From: Verrucomicrobiales bacterium
GTDB taxonomy: Bacteria; Verrucomicrobiota; Verrucomicrobiia; Limisphaerales; J093
DNA length: 64,000 nt
Direction: 5' to 3'
Assembly (NCBI GenBank): GCA_024233215.1
Contig: JACKPW010000002.1
Location: 1-64,000 of the forward strand
The notes beneath the pieces are model-generated. The model saw only the letters and a program-made list of their open reading frames with translations. It did not search any database and was not told the origin of the DNA. Below are positions 44,436-55,846 of the stretch, piece by piece. The translations under genes and the position numbers were made by a program. The first letter of the stretch is position 1. Each line of letters opens with the position of its first letter.

Positions 44436-47078
44436 TCACTCGTGCATGTACGCTCCCAGGTCGAAGTGCCCTTCCAGTTCGATGGGGTCCGAAACCAGGT
44501 AAGATCCGGTCCAGGGCGCGGCCGCGGGCTGCTCCTGCTGGTAGACCGCCTGATGCCACTCGCCGTCGCTCATTCGCCGGGGCGCCCCCACCAGTTCAAA
44601 CTCATAGTGGCTGATTACGGGGCCGGCGGCCACGAAGCGCTGATCGCCCCACTGGACCGCCATCAGCAGCAGGTGGGGGTTGCCCACGGCCTCATGCAGC
44701 ACCCGGCCCGGGTCGCCGCAAAGGTCACAGGGAAGATCGGTCTGCACGTCGGCGACGAGCGCATCCCACTTGTCCGAGCCGCCGTATTGCTGGAAATACT
44801 GCGCATCGTATTTGGCGAACAGGAGGTTGGCGAAGAAGAGCTTCGGATACCAGCCATTGATCTGGCGCCCACCGTAGATATGGAAAGGGTCTTCGATCAA
44901 TCCGCCCAGCCATTCCACCTCCTCCGAAGTGAGGGCCTCAGCCGCGAGTTCCTTCCGGGCAATGGTCTCCAATCGGCTTGCCGCCAGGGAAAACCCGGCC
45001 AGAAATCCGGTCTCACGATCCTGGAATGGCAACAACTCCTCCTCCCACTCCTCACTCAGGATCAGGTCACGCGCCCCATCCGCCATGGACCGCAACCGGC
45101 TCCAGAACAGCGGCACGGGTTCAACATAGAACGCAGGGTAGGAACATCCCCAATCCGGCGTATAGGGCTGCTTGGCGTACAGGATCGTGTCGTGGCGCAA
45201 TTGGGTCCATGACGCGAGTTGCGTGTTCACCGCCTTCATGGCCCAAGCCCGGGTGCGCATGGCCTCGGGCAACGCGGGACTCGTGGTCGGCTCGGAAAGG
45301 CCGCGCAACGTGTTCAACCAGCGGAGATACAGGGTGTCCTCCCAAGCGGAAGGCAGTTGACGGTCGATCGTGTTGCGCACCGCCGCAAGGTTGTGCTGAT
45401 AAGGCAGCCCGTCGCGGAACGGATGCCCGGCCGGATCGACCATCCGCGCCGCCAACTCGGGAACCACCTGGTCGTTCCCCAGGACCGAGAAGACCACGTC
45501 CAGCCCGGAGGAGACCCGGCGCATCACCTTGTCGTAAGGATCCGGATTACCATCCGCATCCCAGATCACCCGGTCGAAGCTCACGTTCCCCATTGCCCAA
45601 CTATCCAGCACGAAGCGTTGCCCCAGGAAAGTGAACGCACGGGGCAACCGCACTTGCGCCGGACTGAAGGGGGAGACGAAATAGTGCCCGATGATCTCCT
45701 GGGTGCCTTCGGATCCCTCCAGCATCTCTTCCTGCACCGCCACCAACTGGCTCTCGTCGGTCAGGTCCGCCAGTGTAGCCAGACCCGCCACGTCCAGCAG
45801 CGCATCGAGTTGAACCACGTTCATGGAGTCCGCCCGTCCCACGAACCCCTCAAGGAGCCGGTTCATCCGCGTCCACTTCGACAACTCGCCGGACCGATTC
45901 AGAAGCTCACGCAACACCATCGCCGCCCCCAACTCCCTCGTGGAACCCGTCCGCCACTGGCCCCTGCAATCGCTGAACGGCTCCCCCGCGATCCGGAAAT
46001 CGACCCGCCCCAGCCACATGCTGGCCTGGAAGTAACGTCCCAGCTCAATCGAGTCCTGATAATGACCGCGCACCTTGAACTGGGAGAAGTCAACGCTTCG
46101 GCAGTAGCCAAACAAGTCAATCTCCTTCAGTTGCTCCCTCGAGACCAGATCCAGGATTTCAGCAATCTGCGCGGACTGCCCCAGATGACCGGGGTCAGGC
46201 CGTTCGCGCAAGAGGGAGCGGGCCACCGCGACGAACAGATCCACGTCCTGAATCGACGGGCCCAACGGGCCATCTCCTGCTTCAGCCCAAACCTCGGGCA
46301 ACGCCTGGGACAACCCGTCCAGGATGTCGCCCAACCAGGGGGTGAAGGCGACGATCTCAAGGTCCTGCAGCAGGGCGTCAAAGGACCGATGCCAAGCCTG
46401 GAGGATGGCATCCGTCGAGATGAACACCGGCAGGTCGGCGATCCAGAGTTTGTAGAACACATCCGCAAAACTGTAGGAGCCAAGTCGTTCGCTCACCACG
46501 AAGCCGTTCTGCTGGAACACCGCCCGCTCCGCGTCGTTGAGGCGAAACTTGGCGTTCCTGTCAAAGGCGTCGAAATAGGTGGCCGTTGTGGGGTCCCACT
46601 CCGGACCGGAGAGGTAATCGGCCGGGGGCGGGTACAGCGCCACGAACTCATCAACGCTGATCTGGCCGAGTTGAGCGAGTTCCTCGTCGAAGACGCGACC
46701 GTAACCGAACACCTCGGCGCCCACATCCGAGGGGAGCCAGGCCGGCAGACTCGCGTGGACGCGGAAGAACCGGTGCGTTTCCGACCGGTCGATCAGGGCG
46801 CTAAATTGCCCGGTGTCGGAATCGCCCAGGATGGAAACCGGCAAGGGTATCCAGTCGGTGAGGTCCCGGCTTGCTTCGACCTGGAAAGCCGCCGGATCGG
46901 GGGGTGGCTGCCCCGGAAACAGGGGCGAGAACCAGCGCATTTCGATGTGGGGACCGTGGGCCGCGATGGTGGGATGGGGTGGCGTTTGCGCCGCCAATTG
47001 CAGGAGGAGGCTGCCCGCCAGGAACGCGAGCACCCGTGTCCCTGGCGGGAGGACAAACTGAGGGGTGGAAGTCTTCAT
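44436..47078 (-). CDS. Secreted DUF3160 protein
   Basis: The ATG 47078 gives 880 aa; an earlier ATG 47135 is less likely because the signal peptide (PGTRVLAFLAGSLLLQLAAQ) follows the later one. The body matches DUF3160: LPVFISTDAILQAWHRSFDA, LGRYFQASMWLGRVDFRI, FTFLGQRFVLDSWAMGNV and DPYDKVMRRVSSGLDV. It ends with HEAVGNPHLLLMAVQWGDQR. DUF3160 proteins are large secreted proteins of unknown function in PVC and other bacteria. Confidence 0.88.
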   Translation of the reverse strand: MKTSTPQFVLPPGTRVLAFLAGSLLLQLAAQTPPHPTIAAHGPHIEMRWFSPLFPGQPPPDPAAFQVEASRDLTDWIPLPVSILGDSDTGQFSALIDRSETHRFFRVHASLPAWLPSDVGAEVFGYGRVFDEELAQLGQISVDEFVALYPPPADYLSGPEWDPTTATYFDAFDRNAKFRLNDAERAVFQQNGFVVSERLGSYSFADVFYKLWIADLPVFISTDAILQAWHRSFDALLQDLEIVAFTPWLGDILDGLSQALPEVWAEAGDGPLGPSIQDVDLFVAVARSLLRERPDPGHLGQSAQIAEILDLVSREQLKEIDLFGYCRSVDFSQFKVRGHYQDSIELGRYFQASMWLGRVDFRIAGEPFSDCRGQWRTGSTRELGAAMVLRELLNRSGELSKWTRMNRLLEGFVGRADSMNVVQLDALLDVAGLATLADLTDESQLVAVQEEMLEGSEGTQEIIGHYFVSPFSPAQVRLPRAFTFLGQRFVLDSWAMGNVSFDRVIWDADGNPDPYDKVMRRVSSGLDVVFSVLGNDQVVPELAARMVDPAGHPFRDGLPYQHNLAAVRNTIDRQLPSAWEDTLYLRWLNTLRGLSEPTTSPALPEAMRTRAWAMKAVNTQLASWTQLRHDTILYAKQPYTPDWGCSYPAFYVEPVPLFWSRLRSMADGARDLILSEEWEEELLPFQDRETGFLAGFSLAASRLETIARKELAAEALTSEEVEWLGGLIEDPFHIYGGRQINGWYPKLFFANLLFAKYDAQYFQQYGGSDKWDALVADVQTDLPCDLCGDPGRVLHEAVGNPHLLLMAVQWGDQRFVAAGPVISHYEFELVGAPRRMSDGEWHQAVYQQEQPAAAPWTGSYLVSDPIELEGHFDLGAYMHE

Positions 47079-47417
47079 GGCGTCACACCCTTTCCATACC
47101 ACAACAACCGGCAGATCTTGCATACGAAATCGCAAAATGTCCGTGCCCGACCCGGCGGCGTTGCGGGCGCGGGCCGAAGCCCGCGCCCGTTCCTCCTTTG
47201 ACCCAGCTCAGGCAACCAAACCCGTTCCCCAAAACCAACCCAAAACGATGTCCGTCCGTCGAGAGAGTCGGGCTACGGTGTCCGCCCCTCGCCGCCGGTG
47301 GAACCGGGCCTGCCCCGTGGCCACCACCCAGACTCGCTGGCGGTTCCCGGCCACGACGCATCACACCCCGGTCTCAGACGCCTGCGCCTGCCGCCCCGTC
47401 GCGGCCGGCAAAGCCGC
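47079..47417. other. 339-base intergenic interval with a UUCG-type hairpin
   Basis: No gene is recognised. It holds the 11-bp hairpin at 47164-47189 described separately and the probable promoter of the DUF3160 gene at its left edge. Confidence 0.6.
47164..47192 (-). repeat. GC-rich hairpin, member of a two-copy repeat
   Basis: gggcgcgggc, then cgaa, then gcccgcgccc forms an 11-bp stem; on the minus strand the loop reads ttcg. It follows the Calx-beta esterase gene by about 230 bases and may terminate it, but no T-run is present. A 28-base stretch including it (47165-47192) recurs with 24 matches at 51319-51346. Confidence 0.55.
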
Positions 47418-49916
47418 TCACGGCCTGGGGTGAGCCAACAGCCAGTCGAAAACGCTGTACCAAAACCGTACCTCACCGGTGTGCGTGCCGTTGCGAACCG
47501 TCCACAGTTCGACCTCACCTCCCGGAGGCGAGTCGGTATAGCGCATCGCCGTCGTGTCCAGTCCAGGGAGGTAATCAAACAGATCCATGGTCGGTTCGGG
47601 GTCCCAGACTGGTGTCGCGCATCCGTTGAGTCCGGCCCAGCGTTCCACCGTCGCCAGTGCTCCCGGGGTATGGGCAAGCACCGGAAGACCGGCTCCGAGT
47701 GTGCCCCCGTCATAGGGCACAACATCGTCGGCAGTCCCATGGATGTGGAGCACGTGGACCGGCTGACTGGGATGATCGGGCGTCGGGTCCAGGAAGGTCA
47801 CCCCCATGTACGCGGCAATCCCGGCGATGAGATCCGCGTGCTCGGACGCCATGCGGTACGACATGAAGCCGCCATTCGAAGCCCCGGTGACGAAGATGCG
47901 CTTCGAATCCACCGGATACTGCCTGGCGACCTCTTCGATGACTGCCCGCAAATAGGCGGAGTCGTCGACCCCGGACCCGTAGAAATTGCAGCAGGCATCG
48001 GTGGCGTTCCAGAAGCCCCTGCCCCCCGGGTCCACCGTACCACTCGGATCGCACAACAGAAAGCCGTCGGTCTCTGCCTTGTCCTGACCCCGGGCAAACC
48101 TCGAGCTGGAAGGCGTGTGGCCGTAGCCGTCCAACGCCATGATCAGCGGCATTGGCTCAACCCCATCGTAGCTTGACGGAACGAACAGGCGCGCCGGCCG
48201 GGAACTCCGCAGTTGATAGAACGCGGTGGCGGCCGCCGGACTCGTGACCAGCGGGCTGTCAACCGCCCCCAAGGATTCCCACGGTCCGGTGACCGAGCTG
48301 GATCGAAGCAGGTCCGCCGCACCCGACCAAGTGATCTTCACCCTGTCGTCGTTGCGATGCGCCTCCGCCTCGATTGGGGGGCTCACATTCATCACATACC
48401 CTGCGGCCGGGCTGGCGATGTCTACAAAGACGGTCTGGAGGCTGTCATTGAGCGGAATCAAGCCGGTCACATTGTCGAGGGTGATCGTGAAGGTTCGCAA
48501 CTGCGGCGGGTCAGCCCGGGCCATCAGCCGGACCGGGATGACCTTCGCCAGCTCGCCGGCCACGAAGTGCAACGTGCCGGACGTTTCCGCGAAGTCCACT
48601 CCCGCTCGCGCCGAACCATCAGCGGTGTGGTAATCCACCGTGAAGGCTCCATCCCATGCGTCGCTGCCCCGGCTAACCTCGATTTCAGCAACCTCGGACT
48701 TTCCCCACACCGCGTGCCTGACTGTCGTGAAGCCGACACCGGAGTCGTCATCGAGGATGATGACCGTGGCCAGGACGTTGGGCCCCAGTCTGGCGCCTCC
48801 CCCCGGGTTGCTCAGGGTAACCCGGAAGGACTCGGAGGGCTCCTTGACTCCGTCCTTGAGCAAGGGGATTTGAACCACCTGCAGGCGTTGCCCCGGCTCC
48901 CAACTCAGGTTCCGGTTTACTGCCTCGTAGTCCTCCCCCGCTCCGGCTGAATAGTCCGTCGTCTCCACCTCCACCGTGGCGACCGCGGTGTTCTCTCCCC
49001 GAATGATCGTGAGCTCCGCCATGGTGGCAGCCTCGCTCACCGAAAGCCTGCTCGAGACGAACTGCACGAGATCGTCCGTATCGGTGATCGTGATCGTCGC
49101 ACTGCTGGGCGATCCGAGCGAAGCGCCGTTCGTGGGATTGCTCAAGACCACCTGGAAATCCTCGCCCGGTTCGCTCACGGTGTCGTTGAGGAGCGGCACC
49201 ACGAGTGTGCCAAACGGAACCCCGGGCGGCAGCTCAAGGCTCCCTGAGGTCTCTTCGTAATCGGCTCCGGGCTCCGCTGTGCCCGGGACGAGGCGGTAGT
49301 CCACCGTCACCGCTGCACCCCCATCGTCCCCGCGGATGACCCGGATGGCCAACAAACGGGCATCCTCGTTCACCGAGTACCCCGGCAATTCGACAGTCAC
49401 CGGTCGGTCGTTGTCGCGGAGGAGAACCATCGCCTTCGGATTCCCGATCTCGGCGCCTTCATCGGGAGGATCCAGGACAACGAAAAGACCCTCCGCCGGT
49501 TCGACGAGCCCGTCGTTCAGGATGGGCACCGTGACGGTATGAGTCGTCTCGCCGGACTCGAAGGTCACGGTTCCGGAGACCTCGACGTAATCCGCCCCTG
49601 GGGTGGCAGTAAGCGCTTCGGTGTGGAAGTCGATGTTCACGCGCCCGTTCAAGTCGCCGGATCGCTGCACGACAAGATCCACAGCGCCCACGTCTTCGGC
49701 CACGAAGTAGTTCGGACGGGCCCACCCGATGATGGGAACGGCCCCTGCGGTGATCGGGAAGAACGCGGGCACCAGCGCCAGCGCCAGCTGCACGGCTCGA
49801 CGCGCGCATCGTCTGGCGCCGGTCGGGCGCCATCGCCCTTGGGGCTTCCTGACTTCTGTCGGGGACTGGCGTCCGTCCAGCCAGGCCAGGTCCGAATGGA
49901 GGCTCACTGTCTTCAT
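47418..49916 (-). CDS. Secreted Calx-beta repeat protein with C-terminal esterase domain
   Basis: The 832-aa product (ATG 49916; a TTG at 49937 is alternative) has an N-terminal signal region (AVQLALALVPAFFPITAGAV). About four to five Calx-beta domains follow (residues about 60-500), each with the DYEETSGSLELPPG type strand and a VVLSNPTNGASLG-like strand. The C-terminal 280 residues are a PHB-depolymerase/feruloyl-esterase-like alpha/beta-hydrolase: FVTGASNGGFMSYRMASE with the nucleophile elbow, LHIHGTADDVVPYDGG with the acid, and RNGTHTGEV with the histidine. It is probably secreted to attack an ester-linked polysaccharide or polyester. Confidence 0.85.
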   Translation of the reverse strand: MKTVSLHSDLAWLDGRQSPTEVRKPQGRWRPTGARRCARRAVQLALALVPAFFPITAGAVPIIGWARPNYFVAEDVGAVDLVVQRSGDLNGRVNIDFHTEALTATPGADYVEVSGTVTFESGETTHTVTVPILNDGLVEPAEGLFVVLDPPDEGAEIGNPKAMVLLRDNDRPVTVELPGYSVNEDARLLAIRVIRGDDGGAAVTVDYRLVPGTAEPGADYEETSGSLELPPGVPFGTLVVPLLNDTVSEPGEDFQVVLSNPTNGASLGSPSSATITITDTDDLVQFVSSRLSVSEAATMAELTIIRGENTAVATVEVETTDYSAGAGEDYEAVNRNLSWEPGQRLQVVQIPLLKDGVKEPSESFRVTLSNPGGGARLGPNVLATVIILDDDSGVGFTTVRHAVWGKSEVAEIEVSRGSDAWDGAFTVDYHTADGSARAGVDFAETSGTLHFVAGELAKVIPVRLMARADPPQLRTFTITLDNVTGLIPLNDSLQTVFVDIASPAAGYVMNVSPPIEAEAHRNDDRVKITWSGAADLLRSSSVTGPWESLGAVDSPLVTSPAAATAFYQLRSSRPARLFVPSSYDGVEPMPLIMALDGYGHTPSSSRFARGQDKAETDGFLLCDPSGTVDPGGRGFWNATDACCNFYGSGVDDSAYLRAVIEEVARQYPVDSKRIFVTGASNGGFMSYRMASEHADLIAGIAAYMGVTFLDPTPDHPSQPVHVLHIHGTADDVVPYDGGTLGAGLPVLAHTPGALATVERWAGLNGCATPVWDPEPTMDLFDYLPGLDTTAMRYTDSPPGGEVELWTVRNGTHTGEVRFWYSVFDWLLAHPRP

Positions 49917-50470
49917 GAGATGCGAAATTCCCTTCAACCTCTATACGATCCGGTCCGGGGATTTCTTTCACACAATCTCGAGCAATCTCGTTCCCCCGCG
50001 AGCCCAGGCCCACGGTCAATCCACCTCGCGCAGGCGGAAGAACGCGGGCCTGCTGACTCCGGGACTTGCCTCCGCCTCATTGCTGGCGATCCCCGTCAAC
50101 CGCGGTCGTAAGGCGAGCTCCAACATGCACCGCAGACACTTCTTCCCAGCGTGCCGGACCAGGAGCGGCTCGCCGCATCGCGAACAACGGATCGATCGAG
50201 GGATTTCACGGTCTGCGACACCGCGCCTGCCCGGTTTGTTGGACCTCAGGCGTAAACCTCCAACAAACGGACACGAAGAGAGTCAAACTGAGGATCTTCT
50301 TCGGACGCGCCACCACTCAGCCCAATGGTGACTGGTTCCGGACTTTCAGTGGCGTGTTTTCCATCGGTCCTACCTTCGTTTCCTTCGTTTCCTTCTGCGG
50401 GCTGTGAATCGATTCGGCTTCCGTGTAATCGGTGTAATCCGTGTCATTCCGAGTTCCACTGAATCGCTGT
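49917..50470. other. 554-base intergenic interval with tandem simple repeats
   Basis: No gene is recognised on either strand. It contains the degenerate tandem ccttcgtttccttcgtttcc near 50374-50394 and cgtgtaatcggtgtaatccg near 50422-50441, the second related to the acggatttc repeat at 1989. The left part is the probable promoter of the esterase gene. Confidence 0.6.
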
Positions 50471-51225
50471 TCAAGAGCCGGCCACGCCAGCCATCAGCGA
50501 GCGGAGTTCCTCATCGACCTCCTCCGCGCTGGAGACCGTGCCAGCGGCAATCTCGGTCGGAGCGCCGCGTGGTAGCGTTTCTTGAGTCGATGCACCTCGG
50601 CTCGGACGCTCACTTCGCTTCGGGCCCAAGTTCCGCCGCCGCTTCGGAGTAACTGAGCTGGCCGTCCCCGCCGGGGAGGAACGCTTCCAACAGTTCACGC
50701 GACGGGCCTGCCCGCGCTCGGCATAGTCCATCCGGACGTGCTCACGGACGGTGGCGAGCAACCGGCAGGCCAGGCGCGGTCGTCGAGGCCTGGTCGGGGG
50801 TCAACGCGGGATCGGCGTCGCGTGAGCACACCGTTTCAGGCTGAAGGTTTTCCAGTGACAGAACCGGTTGTCCGCCGCCGCGTTTGGTGGCGGTCTCACG
50901 TTCCCATTCGCTGACCAGAAAGTTCATGAACGCGGTCAGCAGGAAGGCGCGGAACCGTCCGCGGGCGGGGTCGGCCCGGGCCAGCAGCTTCTTGAAAGCA
51001 GCGTGCGAAGAACGCCTGCACGGCGTCCTCGGCATCCGCGGGGTTCTTGCCTTGTCGTCGCACGAAGGCGTAGAGCGGGTACCAATAGGTGCGGCAAAGC
51101 TCCTCCAGCGCCGCGGTCGCGGCCGGTGAATCCTCGCGGGTTGCCAGCACGAGCCGGCTCCAGTGGGTCGTGACGAAGCGGCCCCCTCTTGGCGAGCAGG
51201 GTTCGCTGGCGCAGGCCTCGCTCAT
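50471..51225 (-). pseudogene. ECF sigma factor, broken by several frameshifts
   Basis: Reading across frames on the minus strand gives VTTHWSRLVLATREDSPAAT, LCRTYWYPLYAFVRRQGKNP, DAEDAVQAFFAR (region 2), then ADPARGRFRAFLLTAFMNFL, WERETATKRGGG, later LLATVREHVRMDYAERGQAR, and a tail frame VHRLKKRYHAALRTEIA ending EEVDEELRSLMAG. These are consecutive parts of a sigma factor of the type common in PVC bacteria. At least four single-base changes of frame are needed (near 50990, 50780, 50700 and 50590). Either a decayed gene or indel errors; the neighbouring genes to the right favour errors. Confidence 0.75.
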
Positions 51226-51318
51226 CTTGCGTCAATGCTGTTGGTGATTACACGGGCAGCAGTGACGGGGACCCCCGCCTTTGCCAAGGCGCGAAGCAGG
51301 TCCGGTCACAGCGAATCC

Positions 51319-51346
51319 GGTCGCGGACCGAGGCCCACGCCCGTTC
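51319..51346. repeat. Second copy of the ggccga-gcccgcgcccgttc type repeat
   Basis: The 28-base segment matches 47165-47192 at 24 positions and is likewise followed by a pyrimidine run. It lies upstream of the broken sigma factor gene. The hairpin is weaker here because of the differences in the arms. Confidence 0.5.
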
Positions 51347-51461
51347 TTCCCTTGCTACTTCCCATCATCTGCAAGCGACAGGGTAATGGGTCCAAAGTTC
51401 GGATCACGCACCAGCGCAGCAATGGTCTCCAGGTGCGTCCGGTGGGTGGCAATCTTTACGC

Positions 51462-52034
51462 TTAGACTCTCAGCGAGCCCCGGAAGCCCCGGGCGGCGTA
51501 ATAGGACTGCGCCCCGTTGTGTCCCACGAAGACGCGGTTGTAGCGGCGATCACAATAGAGCGCTCCCCCGAGCTTCCGCATTTCCGGGGGCGTCCTCACC
51601 CAGCTCGAGGTTTTCAGATCGAAGTCACCCAGGCGCTGCAGCGAGAGGTATTCCTCTTCCGTCAACAGCTCGATCCCCATGCCTGCCGCCATGTCGACGG
51701 CGCTGTGCTTCGGGCGGTGTTCCTTCCGCGATTCCAGGCCTTCCCGGTCGTAGCAGACGCTGCGTCGACCCGCGGGACTTTCCGCGGAGCAATCAAAGAA
51801 GAGGCACTCCCCGGTCTTCGCATCCTGGCCGACCACATCCGGTTCCCCGCCGGTCCGTTCCATTTCTTGGAGCGACCACAGCTTCTCCGGATCGGCCTCC
51901 AACCGCGCCAGCACCATGGCCCACCCCAGACCCTGGTGGCGGTTCGGGTTGTCCTGGAAACGTGCTTTCAGGGTTTCGATCAGCGCATCACGCTGCTTCG
52001 TGGGAATCTGCTTCCTGGCAGGGGTGCGATTCAT
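51462..52034 (-). CDS. DUF4256 family protein
   Basis: The ATG 52034 gives 190 aa; upstream in-frame codons to 52103 look non-coding. It matches DUF4256: LIETLKARFQDNPNRHQGLG, WSLQEMERTGGEPDVVGQD, ECLFFDCSAESPAGRRSVCY, MGIELLTEEEYLSLQRLGDF, and GALYCDRRYNRVFVGHNGAQ. The family is cytosolic and uncharacterised. It is one of the few genes right of 50 kb that is intact. Confidence 0.9.
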   Translation of the reverse strand: MNRTPARKQIPTKQRDALIETLKARFQDNPNRHQGLGWAMVLARLEADPEKLWSLQEMERTGGEPDVVGQDAKTGECLFFDCSAESPAGRRSVCYDREGLESRKEHRPKHSAVDMAAGMGIELLTEEEYLSLQRLGDFDLKTSSWVRTPPEMRKLGGALYCDRRYNRVFVGHNGAQSYYAARGFRGSLRV

Positions 52035-52257
52035 GGTGTTCGCTTCTTCGAGACGTGCGGCTGCGGGTTCGTCCGGGAGGTGAGTTTGCGCGAGATCAAA
52101 CATCCGGCCTTGACAGCCAGAATTCTCTTACTCTCTCGAACTTCCCGATCCGTTTGGTGATCCTGGCGATCTCACGCGGGTATCAGGTAGATGGTCGGCG
52201 GCTTCGGCATTTGGAGAAACGACCGGGCGTTGCTGGAGTGGCGAGCTTTCGATCAGC

Positions 52258-54247
52258 TCACGCCTTCGCGTAAAGCTCCGCCCCTTTCTTCCGGAATTCA
52301 CGGGCCTTCTCCTCCATGCCTTGTTTCAGCGCCTCGTCCTCGGAGACCTTCTGGGCCGCGGCGAACCTGCGCACGTCCTCGGTGATCTTCATCGAGCAGA
52401 AGTGGGGGCCGCACATGGAGCAGAAGTGCGCGGTCTTGGCGCCTTCCTGCGGGAGGGTCGCGTCGTGGAACTCGCGCGCCGTGACCGGGTCAAGGCCCAG
52501 GTTGAACTGGTCCTCCCAACGGAATTCGAAGCGCGCCTTGCTCAACGCGTTGTCACGGTATTGCGCGCCGGGATGGCCCTTCGCCAGGTCGGCCGCGTGC
52601 GCGGCGATCTTGTAGGTGATCACGCCGTCCTTCACGTCCTTCTTGTTCGGCAGGCCGAGGTGTTCCTTGGGCGTGACATAACAGAGCATCGCGCAGCCGT
52701 ACCAACCGATCATCGCCGCACCGATCCCGCTGGTGAAATGATCGTAACCGGGCGCGATGTCGGTGGTGAGCGGGCCGAGCGTGTAGAAGGGTGCCTCGCC
52801 GCACCATTCGAGTTGTTTGGCCATGTTCTCCTCGATCATGTGCATGGGCACGTGACCGGGGCCCTCGTTCATGACCTGCACGCCCTTGGCCCAGGCGCGC
52901 TGGGTGAGTTCGCCCTGCACCTTGAGTTCCGCGAACTGCGCCTCATCGTTGGCATCGGCAAGGGAGCCGGGGCGCAGTCCGTCGCCAATGCTGAACGCCA
53001 CGTCGTAGGCGGCCATGATGTCGCAGATGTCGTCCCAATGGGTGTAGAGGAAGTTTTCCTGGTGATGGGCGAGACACCATTTGGCCATGACGCTGCCGCC
53101 GCGAGAGACGATGCCGGTCATGCGGGAGGCGGTGAGCGGGACGAACCGGAGTAACACACCCGCGTGGATGGTGAAATAGTCCACCCCTGCTCGGCCTGCT
53201 CGATGAGGGTGTCGCGGAAGATCTCCCAGGTCAGATCCTCCGGTTTGCCGTTCACCTTCTCGAGCGCCTGGTAGATCGGCACGTACCGATGGGCACGGGC
53301 GAGTTGCGGAGAATCCACTCGCGGGTGGCGTGGATGTTCTTGCCGGTGGAGAGGTCCATTACCGTGTCCGCGCCCCACTTGGTGGCCCAGCGCATCTTCT
53401 CCACCTCCTCCTCGATGCTCGAGGCGACGGCGCTGTTGCCGATGTTGGCGTTGATCTTCACGAGGAAGTTGCGCCCGATGATCATCGGTTCGGATTCGGG
53501 ATGATTGATGTTCGAGGGGATGATGGCCCGGCCGGCGGCAATCTCGTCGCGGACGAACTCGGGCGTGATCTGCGCGGGAATTCGCTGGGGAACCGGCGGA
53601 AGACGCTCGGAACAAACGAGGATGCAGGATGGAGGATGGAGGATTGCGCGGAGCCGGCGTGCTGTTTCGTCAGGTCGTTGCGAACGATGTCAGCGGAAAG
53701 GTCGGCGATTTGAGATTTGAGATTTGAGATTCCCAGGTTCTCGCGGATGGCGACGAACTCCATCTCGGGGGTGATGATGCCGGCACGGGCGTATTGGAGC
53801 TGGGTGACGACGTTGCCCGGCTTCGCCCGCAGCGGGCGGCGCGGCTTCAAGGTTGCCGCGCCGAGTTTGAACCCGGTCGGATCCTGGGATTTCGCCTCCG
53901 CCAGGTCGCGGTGTTTCTCCGACAGGTAGCCGTCATCGATCGGCTGGACGGGGCGTCCTCGATCTCCTCGACATCCCCGCGTTGCAGGATCCAGTCGCGT
54001 CGCAGCGCGGGCAGGCCCTGGTGGACCGTGCCGGCGAAGTCGGGATCGCCCCAGGGACCCGAGCAGTCGTAGACGCGGACGGGCTCGTTTTCCTCCAACG
54101 AACCGTCGATCCGGCGGGTGGGGAGAGGGCGATCTCGCGCATGGGCACGCGGACGTCCGGATGAAGCGTGCCCTCGACGTGGATGCGCCGGCTGGCGGGC
54201 AGTTGTTCGCTGCTGTGCGGTTCAAAGGACTTGTCGTTGGCGATCAT
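52258..54247 (-). CDS. thiC: Phosphomethylpyrimidine synthase (ThiC), frameshifted in this sequence
   Basis: ThiC is a radical SAM enzyme that makes HMP-P from AIR for thiamine synthesis. Pieces in order: MIANDKSFEPHSSEQLPASR start (ATG 54247), EENEPVRVYDCSGPWGDPDF, DDGYLSEKHRDLAEAKSQDP, MEFVAIRENLG, ITPEFVRDEIAAGRAIIPSN, NFLVKINANIGNSAVASSIE, IYQALEKVNGKPEDLTWEIF, YFTIHAGVLLRFVPLTASRM, EGPGHVPMHMIEENMAKQLE, and the C-terminal cluster motif CSMCGPHFCSMK. The pieces lie in different frames with breaks near 54118, 53953, 53595, 53284 and 53186 (a C-run). Between IRENLG and ITPEF the chain carries repeat-derived residues such as ISNLKSQIADL. A TPP riboswitch lies upstream. Because thiC is whole in all its conserved parts, error rather than loss is likely. 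Confidence 0.93.
53618..53731. repeat. thiC: Two simple repeats inside thiC
   Basis: At 53618-53645 the unit ggatggag recurs (gaggatgcaggatggaggat), and at 53706-53731 the unit gatttga recurs four times (tttgagatttgagatttgag). Both lie in the variable link between the two conserved ThiC blocks. The second is the same unit as in rnpB at 9731-9767. Confidence 0.75.
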
Positions 54248-54317
54248 GGCTGTTGTCGGGGCGACGCGCATCCGGTGCCGTCGCACTGCGGTTTCGAACC
54301 GGGAAAAGCGGAGGAAG

Positions 54318-54432
54318 ATCTCCCTTCGCCGGCATTACCCGGATCAGGTTCAACGGGTCGGCGGTGCTTGCGCGACCGCCCTCTCAGCCTTGGCTCCGCA
54401 TCCGTGCGCAGCCGATGGAGGCTCCCCGAGTT
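54318..54432 (-). promoter_or_regulatory. TPP riboswitch (THI element) of thiC
   Basis: On the minus strand the order is ctcggggagcc, ggctgagagggcgg, then acccgttgaacctgatccgg and gtaatgccggcgaaggga. These are the conserved P2/J3 and pyrophosphate-sensing parts of the thiamine pyrophosphate aptamer. It ends about 70 bases before the thiC start. Binding of TPP is expected to repress thiC by termination or by hiding the ribosome site. Confidence 0.95.
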
Positions 54433-54530
54433 GCTGGTGAACCTAATCAGCGGCTCCGACGGCGTCAAGGCACGGGCCATCCACTGTTTTCCACTTGGCG
54501 ACGGCGGCCATTCGGTCTCAATCTGTTTGC

Positions 54531-55817
<1,287 letters not shown>

Positions 55818-55846
55818 CGGCATCGGCCAGCCCCGCCAGGAGCGTG

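Noticed and set aside
47164..47189. CRISPR repeat
   Set aside because: Only two diverged copies exist, 4 kb apart, with no spacer array and no cas genes.
53706..53731. An intein or group I/II intron in thiC
   Set aside because: The extra sequence is short, made of simple repeats, and has no splicing motifs or intron ends.
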